64,000 nucleotides of DNA from the NCBI RefSeq assembly GCF_963678635.1, contig NC_087070.1:9274539-9338538 (forward strand). Direction: 5' to 3'. Positions 1-10,000 of the stretch are shown piece by piece. The notes below the pieces were generated by a model, which saw nothing but the letters and a program-made list of their open reading frames with translations, did not search any database and was not told where the DNA came from. Position 1 is the stretch's first letter; every line of letters starts with the position of its first letter. The stretch comes from Symsagittifera roscoffensis (lineage: Eukaryota; Xenacoelomorpha; Acoela; Convolutidae). Both the position numbers and the translations under genes were made by a program.

Positions 1-280
1 AGTAACTTGAGTGATTGAGGTACCCTCCGAGGTAACCCTCCGGAGTGTATTAAACCTTCTAGCGACCCTCCTTGTAAGAGACTTGAGTAAACCTTCTGTG
101 GCAATTTGGGAAGCGGAAAATATCCATTAAATTAGGATCATATTAGGATATTAGGCGTGCTTATCAGGGTCATAAGAACCCATTCTGACCCGGAAATTCG
201 TGATCAACTTTGGATTCTATATTGGGTGTATTAGAAGTACCCGAACAAAATTTTTTTTTTTTTTTTGATTGTGATTTTGG
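1..280. other. Left-edge non-coding leader of element A
   Basis: No ORF of note. The short motif ACCCTCC occurs three times in the first 75 bases, and a run of T residues lies at about 249-266. It may be 5' untranslated sequence or the end of an LTR whose beginning is off the window. No primer-binding site could be assigned. Confidence 0.4.
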
Positions 281-283
281 TTG

Positions 284-640
284 AGTGGTTGCCTTGAGCT
301 ACTTAATAGGAAAGTTCGGGCAATCCGGGAACAAATAAAGGAAGACCTCGGTGGGTGTATTAAGCAAATACACACCCACTTGAGAAGAAGAATTGTTCCC
401 TACTCTCGTGCACTTGGAACAGTCCGAGTGTGGGAGAGCTTTTTCATAGATTTGACGAATTTTCGACCAAGAGGTTGCCTTGAGCTACTTAGTAGGACAG
501 CTCGGGCAATCGCAGGACACCTAAAAGAAGACCTCGGTGGGTGTATTAGGCAAATACACACCCACTTGAGAAGACTGTGTCCTGGGCTTCGTTCTTTCGG
601 ATCGTTCCGATTGGGGGAAGTCTTTTTCTTTAAGACTAAG
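284..640 (+). repeat. Tandem duplication of a structured RNA module in the element A leader
   Basis: Two copies, about 284-455 and 473-640, share the segment from TTGCCTTGAGCTACTTA onward. Each copy has an inner hairpin: copy 1 pairs 347-361 with 367-384 around loop AAGCA; copy 2 pairs 533-547 with 553-570 around loop AGGCA. Each also has an outer 8-bp stem: 327-334 with 393-400 in copy 1, and 513-520 with 577-584 in copy 2. The outer stems differ in sequence yet stay fully paired, which argues for selection on RNA structure. The region is open in one frame (281-709, 142 codons) but has no ATG, so I do not call it a protein. Likely roles are packaging, dimerisation or translation control (inference). 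Confidence 0.75.
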
Positions 641-1051
641 TTTTATTTATCTATTTCTGAATCATCACTGCTTTTTATCGAAGATTGTTTAATTTTAACA
701 AAGCAGTGACTTGATAAATTGTGTGGCGATAAATTGATACTGACAAAAGGTCGCTGTCACCTGTAGGATATTCTTATCTGATTATCGATTGTGTTTTGTG
801 TGTCGATTATATCTTGTGGAAACTTAGTGATACTGTGATACTATACAACCGGGTTGAGTTAGCATTATATCAATACTGGGTAGACCCTGTGTGTAACTTT
901 AGCTGAGTCACTAATTTAGTCGTGAGAGATCTAAGAGACATTTTGATACTGACGGAATCGAGTAGGCAGCGTTAAGTGATTTAACTAGATCTTGTTTGTG
1001 GTACGTTTGCATTGCCATCAAATTACGAATACTTTCATTTTGTACAAAATT
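641..1051 (+). other. Leader between RNA module and gag start of element A
   Basis: Non-coding, moderately AT-rich. The words TGATACTG recur several times (for example near 738, 829 and 942). CGTGAGAG near 922 could serve as a splice donor for a subgenomic RNA, but nothing confirms it. Confidence 0.35.
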
Positions 1052-4000
1052 ATGCAGCGCAGGGACTCGTTAGGATCGACTACTAAGATTCCCAGGCTAA
1101 GCAAGGGAAGCACGCGGAAATTTAGAACTAGGCGTAGCCAAACCTCGTTTAGCAGCGCTTCCGACGCGTTTGCTGAAGACGAATCGACTAAAGGTCAACC
1201 TGATCTTTCAGTGATCGAAATGAGACTAAGGAGCGAGAAAAACCTTGATGGCAATCAAGGGCGGAGCGCCGAGGCTGAGCCTGCGAGCGAAACGCCGGTG
1301 GATCCCTTTGACGAAGGGGAGCGAACGCTCATTCGACCCGACTTTGGGCCAGACGGGGTCCTCGAACGAGAGGAAGTCGAGAGGACAGAGGAGACCTCGG
1401 AGCGTTCCGAGGTCGAACCTCGGGAGGAGGTGTTGTACAGGGGAATGTCCAAGTCAGAGACTAAGAGCTATAAATGGAGAAGGGAACCTTCACATCTGAC
1501 AAGTGCACACTCATCCTTGGCCAAACAGAGTAACAACGCGATGATGTCGAGTATGAGTCCGGGTGAAGAGCAGACGTTCTCGAAGGCCAAGAAGAGTTGG
1601 AAGTCCTTGTACGACGAACGCATGGCGTCACTACCAACTGTAGGTTTGACTTCCAGGGATGACTACCCGGAGATAACCCATCCGGATGTGAACTTCACAC
1701 CGTGCCCAAGGAACGACATGAGCAGGGAGGCATCTTCTGCCTCGCCGACCAGGCCTATGTCAGATGGGATAACGATGGGAGCATCATCAACGTTTGACAG
1801 ACTGATGACGTCAATGCACAAGCAAAAGGGCGGTGCGTCATCAAGTACTAGGCTACAGCCACAGTTGACCTCGTCTTCTCTGGGGCTAACCCCGCCACTG
1901 GGGGCAGCTGGTGACATAAGTGATATGTTCGCCGGTGTGATGAATGGCCTGGATGAATTGAGGCGAGACATGACTAAGCGGATAGATCAAGTTGACGAGA
2001 GAGCTCACCATGGTCGAGAGAATTTGAAAGATGAGCTAATGCACGTGAAGTCGCAAGCGAGGTTTGATCAGGCTCAATTGATTCGTGACACCGATCAATG
2101 CCTGGCCGAGAGCCTGGCTCAGGCAAACAAAGAGTCAGAGGAAAGAGAGGCTAGGATGACAAGAGAGATCGAGCGATTGTTGAATGATCATGATAATACC
2201 TACGCCCAAATGATGACTGGCCTGGAAAGGAGGTTGGACGCCAAATCTGACTTGATGATGCGGAAGCTTGACGCGATCCTGAATGGGAATAATTGGCAGG
2301 AGCATTCCAACTCAAGGGAGCGCTCACGCCATGCGAATGTTGGAGATGGTACGGGCAACAGTGCCAGAGCCCAGCAAGGCTCGAGAACGAACTATGAACA
2401 TAGAAACAAGGAGCGGCCAAGGGCAGCCCCGCAGAGGCCTGGCTGGACAAATCCAGTCCCACCGGAGGCAGATGCCACCCCGGAGACAAGATTGCCAACC
2501 GTGCCACAAGTCAGTTCAGTACCAGATCTGACTACAGTCTCACAAGACACAACGATGTATGCCTCGATGTTTGAGCCTCTGAACAGATCTCTTGAAACAT
2601 TCATCACCAAGCTCTCGAAGTCAACCGAGAGAGGAGAGAGGTCAAGAAGAACACTGAAAAAGCCGAAGTCATATAAAGACGAGTCAGACGGCTGCATTGA
2701 TACTTGGATAGAGGTGATGAAGTTACACTTTGAGGAAGAGAATCTCTCCAAGAAACAAGAGTGCAGCGCGCTGACGAGCAACCTAGAGGGTACTGCATTA
2801 AATTGTGTAATGGCGAAAAGAGCCAATGAGAGAGACAGCGCTCGCAAGATATTCGACATCCTGCTGAATCGTTTCGGCTCTGGAGTACAAGGGCACCAGG
2901 CCATGGTGAAGTTCGAGAAGAGGCGTCAGAGAGATGAAGAATCAATAGATAAATTCTTGGACGACCTTGAATTGCTCAGGAGGAGAAGCAACCCGGATGA
3001 GAGAATATCCGAGCGAAACTTGGCGATTGCTTCGAAGTTTATGGATGGAGTAAGGAGTGAGGAGCTGAAGACGATGTTGGCCACTCACTTCACCCTGTCG
3101 CTTGACCAGGTACCCACGCCCGACGACTTGCGTATGAAGTCACGCGAGTATTTACTGATAAAACCGAGGGCGCAAAACCGTTACAGCAATTATGGCAACT
3201 ATAGCGGGACAAACACTGGTGCGAATTCCAGTTGGTACAAACCTCGCGATGACATGGACAAGAGGAGGTCGTGTGCGAATTGTGGTTCGATGGACCATCA
3301 CGTTTCTGCGTGTTCTGCATACAAACAGAACATGAAGGCCATAGGCTACTTTCTCGAGGACGCTGACGCGACCGACGAGGATCATGAAGAGTATGTGAGA
3401 GGGCTCATCATGAAATATGGTCCGAGGTGCTTCTTCTGTAATTTGGAGGGACACTTCAAGTCGGATTGTACTCAATTTTGGGACGCAGTAGCGGACGTGA
3501 AACATCCCCGCCATGAAGAGGCGCTTTCGGGTGTCAAGGCCAGTCGAGCACGTCTGATGAACGAGGCTGAATCTCGGAGAAAGGAGACGACACCGAGCAC
3601 TTTCACGACCAAAAAGGTTAAGACATGGCCTGACGAGGGGGTAGCCTCGAACCTCGAAACAGAGTCGTCTAGCCCACTCAAGGTGGATTACGGCTTGGCG
3701 GCAAGGACAGCTCTGCAGAATGTCAAACAAGACCTAGCCACGAAAGAAGTGGAGCAATGGGTAAGGTCAGAGCTGGAGAGCACAGATCTTCGGGAAAGTC
3801 TTAATGTCCTGAGTAAGACGACAAGAGCAGAGGACGAAAAAGAGCCCAAGAAACAGGGACTAAAACTGAACGTTATATCTGGCAAGACTTTCGGCATGAC
3901 GAAGGCAGGGACCAAAATAATGTCTATCATCTCAGTCGCAGGGCACCAGGTGGTCAAGAACCTGAGCGAGCCATCCGAAATTACACTAGTCCACCTGGAC

Positions 4001-7000
4001 ATCTATGCAGACTATCTGAAACAGAAGGATCCCAAACTAGACTCCAGGGCAGTGCGAGCGCTGCTCACAACGGGAGGTCCGAGGCTGATGAAAGTGGACG
4101 GACATTATATCGATGTCCATGGCCCTTACCCGATTCTGATGAATGTGGATGGCATCAATATCTACACGAAAGCTCACATAACTGATGCGAACGATCAGGT
4201 TGGCCGGATATACATTGGTCAAGAGGAACTGAAGGTCAGACGAATCGGACACAACGCGATGCTCGAGCAAGATGCTGTGCATATTGGTTGCGAGGCAGAT
4301 CTGGCCGCACACGTTCTGGACGTGCAAGGCAGACAGCTTTCAGTAAAGGGACTGCTAGACACGGGAGCAGTAGTCAGTGTCATGCCAGTCAAAACTTGGA
4401 CCGACATGGGTTTTGAGAGGTCGGATCTCATACCGACAAACATCAGGTTGGCAGCTGCCAATCAGGGAGCGATCTATGTCACCGGGCGAACCCCGATCAT
4501 CTCACTGCAGCTCGGAGGGAGACATCTTTGGATGAGCTTCCTAGTAGTAGAGAATTTGGACGAATCCGACCAGTTCATCCTAGGAAGGGATTTCGTTCGC
4601 AACTTTGACGTCACGATAGATCTCAATGACGGATTGATTAGGATCAAGGATCCTGAAAGAAAGTATGAGAAAAGACCCCTTAATAAGATATTAATTAATC
4701 AGGCCAAGGTGCCGATTTTTCTGGATCGAAAAGTTAGATTAAAACCGAACCAAGCCGTAGTAGCGACGTTTAGGATGAGGAACTTGAATGAACTCAGCAA
4801 TGACAGACAGGTGTGTCTGGTACCAAATCCAAACAGTAAAAGCTCGGCTATTTTAGGAAGAAGCTTCTCACTCACTCAGAGCGGACTGTGTGTGAGTGTG
4901 TTATTGAACACAGAAGCAACAACAGTGACAATACAGAGGGGAAAGAAACTTGGCTACGCTTTGCCTCTGAACACAGACTTTCTGAGTGTGGAAAACTTGA
5001 AGAAGTTTGACGTAACTAAATGTCCATTACATGCGAACCAAGAATGTATAATGAAAAGAGTAATTGAATTGAAATCTTCTAGGAAATTGTTTTCAATGAA
5101 GTCGGAAACAGATGATGGGCTGTCTAGTTGTTCCAACTTTCCTGAGAGACCGACGGAAGCAGAGTTAGCAGAGAATAGGCCTGTCCTACCTGAGATAGAG
5201 CATCTGAAGGGTAAAATATCCGACAAGGAACTAGATTCGCTCAGGGCGGTGCTAAATCGGAACGCAGACGTTTTTTCGAAACATAAGGCCGACATAGGTT
5301 GTTGCAATTTTGTAGAGCACGAGATTGAGATAGAAGAGGGCTCGGTACCTCATAGGGAAGGGGCGAGAAGAATGACCCCAAACAAGTCAGAAGCGTGTAG
5401 GAAGGAAATCGAGATGTTAATGGAGTACGACATGATCGAGCCGTCGAAGTCCCCATGGGCTTGTGGCGTGGTCATGGCAAAAAAGAAAGGGGGACAACTC
5501 AGATTTTGTTGCGATTTCCGTTATCTGAACGCAGTGACTATAAAGGACGCATATCCGATTCCCCGCATCGATGAGAGCCTATCCAAGCTGGGAGACGCCA
5601 AGTTCTTCACGACGTTGGATTTGGGCTCAGCATTCTGGCAAGTGCCGCTCAGAAAGCAAGATCGAGAGAAAACAGGCTTCGCTTGTGAGCTGGGACTGTT
5701 CCAGTGGAAGAGGATGCCATTCGGATTGTGCAACGCGACAGCCACATTCCAGCGACTGATGGCTCAGGCACTCACGAGCGTTACTAAAAAGTATGGGAAT
5801 CTCATCATGTGTTATGTCGATGATGTAGTGATCGCGACACCAACCTTGGAAGACCACATCGAAAGGTTGGAAGAGGTGTTTTCTTGCATGAAGCAGGCGG
5901 GTCTGAAATGCAAACCCTCTAAGTGCGAAATCCTCAAAGATTCCATAAAGTATCTGGGCCGCCTGGTTGACAAACATGGAGTGAGACCAGATCCCGAAGC
6001 GGTTGAAGCGGTGCTGACCTGGAAGGCACCTAAAACAGATACACAGTTGATGAGTTTTCTGGGATTCGCCAATTATTATCGCGAGTTCATCAAGGGGTAT
6101 GCTGACAAAATATACCCCATGCAGAAGTTGATGAGAAATAAGGGCAAAAAGTTCACCTGGACTGATGAGGCACAAGTCTCATTTGAAAACATCAAACGCG
6201 AACTTTGCGAGGCACCGGTCCTCGGCATGCCAACGGAGAAGGGGATGTTCGTGCTGGACACGGATGCATCAGTGGTTGCGATATCAGGCATACTTCACCA
6301 AGAGCAGGAGTGGAACGGGAGAACGGTTCTTCGTCCGATAGCTTATGGAAGTAAAGTCCTGAGTGACACTGAGATGAAGTACGGCGCACCAAAAGCGGAG
6401 ATGTTTGCTGTGATCACGTTTGTGGAAAAGTACAGGGCCTACTTGGGGAGTGCTCCCTTCAAGTTGCGTGTGGACAATCGTGCCCTTGCCTGGCTGAAAA
6501 CCTATTCGATGGACCAGAGCTACATTGGTCGTTGGATCGTGCGCTTGGATGGATACCACATGATCATAGAGCACCGTACCCGTGACAAGCACCAGAACGC
6601 AGATAGCCTCAGCAAAAAGACAGAATTTTATGAGCGCCTCGAAGAGAAGCAAGCTAACCAATCAGAGATCAAAGACGGGTTTTCCTTTCTGGACAAAGAA
6701 ACCTATGATGAGCTGCCACTTACTAGGTGGTTAGACAAATCAGGACATCCTATACCTGGACACCCTGACCTTCCAGTGGAGACGGCTGCGGAGATAAAGC
6801 TTTTAGCCAGAGGCGAACCCGTTCCGTTGGATCTGCTAGTCCGATCCAACTTGGTACAGCAAGAACTGACCAGGCGGGGTATAAACAGCATCGCTTTATT
6901 GAATAAGACGGTGAACGTGGCGCCGGACGTCATGGGAAAACTCCGTGACTTGTTGGATAGGGAAGTGGATAGGCATGATCGTGAATGGAGGGAAACCATG

Positions 7001-10000
7001 CAGAGGTTGACTGTCACCGAGAGAACAGAGAAGAGGCCAGTGTCCATTCGCAGCCGAGGCGTTGAACGGGATTGCAGGTCGATCGTCAATCAGCTGGTGA
7101 CCTCGATGCCGAAAGAAGTATTGTTGAGAACTTCGTTCACTGAATATGGAACATCGAATCAAAACCGAGCTACTGAGGAAGTCAGGATCAAGTCGAAATC
7201 TAGCTTCACGAGGAGAGTGCACTTCACGGATGCAAAAGAGGAATACGAGCCAAGCCCAGATTGTTCGTCCCTGGACGAGACAATGTCCGGGGAGTCTGAC
7301 ACCTTCGAGCCGGTCAAGGACGTCTCCTCTGATGAGTCAGACATCTTTGAGCCCGTGCAGGACGACTTGTCCGGGGAGAGGTTGACTAGACCACCTAGGG
7401 GCAGAATTTTGTCTGGGGAGTCGGGTTCAAAGCGACCGATGGACAGAGTTTTGTCCGGGGAGTCAAGAAACATCTCAGACAACTTGGAATATGATGTTGA
7501 GGAATCAGTCGTTTCAAGTGGTGACTCGAGACCCCAGTCCTGGGACAACACGTCTGAAACAACTTCCAATTCCGATGTGTCAGAGATTGCGATCCAGTCC
7601 TTATTGGTAGACTGGAAGCAGCGTGGGCTGGACCGGGAAATACATCAGGATCCAGACAGGGACAGATACACCTCAGATGAAGAGGGCACTGTGGTAGACA
7701 ATGCCGCAGACGAGCTCGAACTGATAGCAGTTTCAAAACGCCCAACCAGATTGCTGCCACATGGTACGGTCGTCCGTACCAATCTGGAACCATCTGTGCA
7801 AGAAGCGACGCCTTTGAAAAAGATATGGTGTGTCAAGTTGATGGACGATGCTCATGCTCCGGAGATAATGAGTGGGCAAATGAACGTGGTGAAGACGTAT
7901 TTGAAAGCCAGGTACAGGCTGTCGGATCTCCTGAGGGCTCAACGAAATGATAGAATGACGAGCAGTCTGAAAAGATGGATCGAGAATGGAGCACCTGACA
8001 AGGGAGACTTGGAAGAAGACAGCTACAAAATCCTGAAGCAGTTTTACCTGAAGAGAAAAGACTTGTTGTACCTGAATAAGGACGGAATCGTAGCCTGTAA
8101 GCGCAAGGAGGAGGACAAGGTCCTTTATAAATACAACTCAATAGTGTTACCACAGTTGTACCAGACTGAGTTGCTCTTTCGCTCACATGATCAGATGGGA
8201 CATCAAGGCGTGGACAAAGTGTATAACAGGATACAAAAACGATTCGAATGGCCGGGGTTGAAGAAGGCTTGTGAGAAATGGATAGCCGCATGCCTGTCTT
8301 GTCAACAGGCAAAGGATCCCAGGAAACTAAGGTTCCCCCTACAGTCAATAGAATCGTCAGGTTTCAACGAAGTGGTGCAAATTGATCACCAGAAAATTTG
8401 CATGACAGCAACGGGCTATAATCAGGTGCTGGTAATGATCGACCATTTTACGAAGTATGCGGAGGCGGCACCCTGCATGACAGCATCGGCAGAAGAAACG
8501 TGCGATCATTTGATAAACGTGTGGATAGCAAGGCATGGCTGCCCCATCACGTTCCAATCTGACAATGGCAAAGCATTCGTAGGTGATCTCACGAAAGAGT
8601 TAATGAAAAGGTCGCAGGTAGCGCAGGCCCACTCGACCACTTATCACCCGCAAACGAATGGCCTAGTCGAGAGGCAGAATCGCACACTGGTATCCATGTT
8701 GAGAGTCTACTGCTCACGCTACATGGATGACTGGGACAAGCACTTACCGCAAGTGATGGGTGCTTACAACAGCACGGAGCATTCCACCACGGGAATAAGT
8801 CCGCATATGATGCTCACGGGTCATGAAAAAGCACTCCCGTTAACGTTCTTCTACCCTGAATATGAAGGGAAGAGGACAGCACCGCAAACGTACGTGCGGG
8901 ACGTTATTAGAAGACAACAGGACCTCAATGACTTATGCAGGAGGAATACGCAACAGGCGCAAATTAGACAAAAAAGGAGGTTTGATAAAAGAACAGCCGA
9001 TGCAAAAGCCTACTCAGTTGGCGATTATGTCTGGGTGTTCCAGGAAGTGGTTCCACCAAAAGGAACCAAGAAACTATTAAAGAAATGGCGTGGTCCATTT
9101 CAGATAACAGAGGTGCATCAAGGAGGTCGTTTTTATCGGCTGAGCACCGGAAGAGCGGCTCATTACGAGAATATCAAACCACACAACGCCTCGTCCGAGG
9201 ATTGGTGCATCCCAGCGGACATGCAAGAGGGAGACTATTTAATAGTGGATCCTGCTTGTGAAGTGAATGAAAGGGGTACTCGCGACAAGAACGACGGCAA
9301 TGAGATGGTGGACAATTGTGATCTACCACTGGATCTCGAGTTGACTGAGCGAGTAGAGGTGGACGATGAAACTCTACCCTATGCCGAAGAAGACTGGGAT
9401 TGCCCGGAACAAACCGAAATTGACAAAGGAATACAGCCTGATTTTCCGCTCACTATGGAGACACGCCAAAGTAAGAGGGGAAAAAACCAGAAGAAATACA
9501 ATCCGTATGGCGAGGACTTCGTTGTAGACCGGATAGTAGTGAGTGATGTCATAGACTCGCTGGTGGGGCTGGACGAAGTAGCGATGCTAGAAGAAATCGA
9601 CCTTGTGAACGATATGGATCAAGATTGGATCGACGATCGATCAGAACCGGAAGTGGAGTTCGAACCAGAAGCGGAACAGACACATGAGCAAGAACTAACA
9701 AACTTGCGCGTGCTCGAATGGCTCCACGATCTGCCGACAGATCCAAAAGAGACGATCCTGACGATTCAGGACGTCGACAGAGACGGCGTCAAATACATCA
9801 GTCATGACAATACCGAGTCCAACTGGGTCGCCCCAGATGGTCCTCTACGTGTTCCACAATCCAACCTCGGTCTCCTAGACTTTGGGCGATCGACGGGGAC
9901 GTCGATGGATATTTTTGTCCGGGGAGTGGGGGTAGGACTCACCCACACCGAAAATCTCATAATAAAAAAATTGAAATCGGCAAGGGAAACCGGAGAACTA

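Noticed and set aside
281-709. 142-codon ORF spanning the two leader repeats
   Set aside because: It starts at TTG with no ATG, and the changes between the two copies preserve RNA pairing rather than protein sequence, so a structured RNA explains it better.
1-990. 5' LTR of element A within the window
   Set aside because: No matching copy was found in 19.8-21.6 kb and no convincing primer-binding site, so I did not annotate an LTR.
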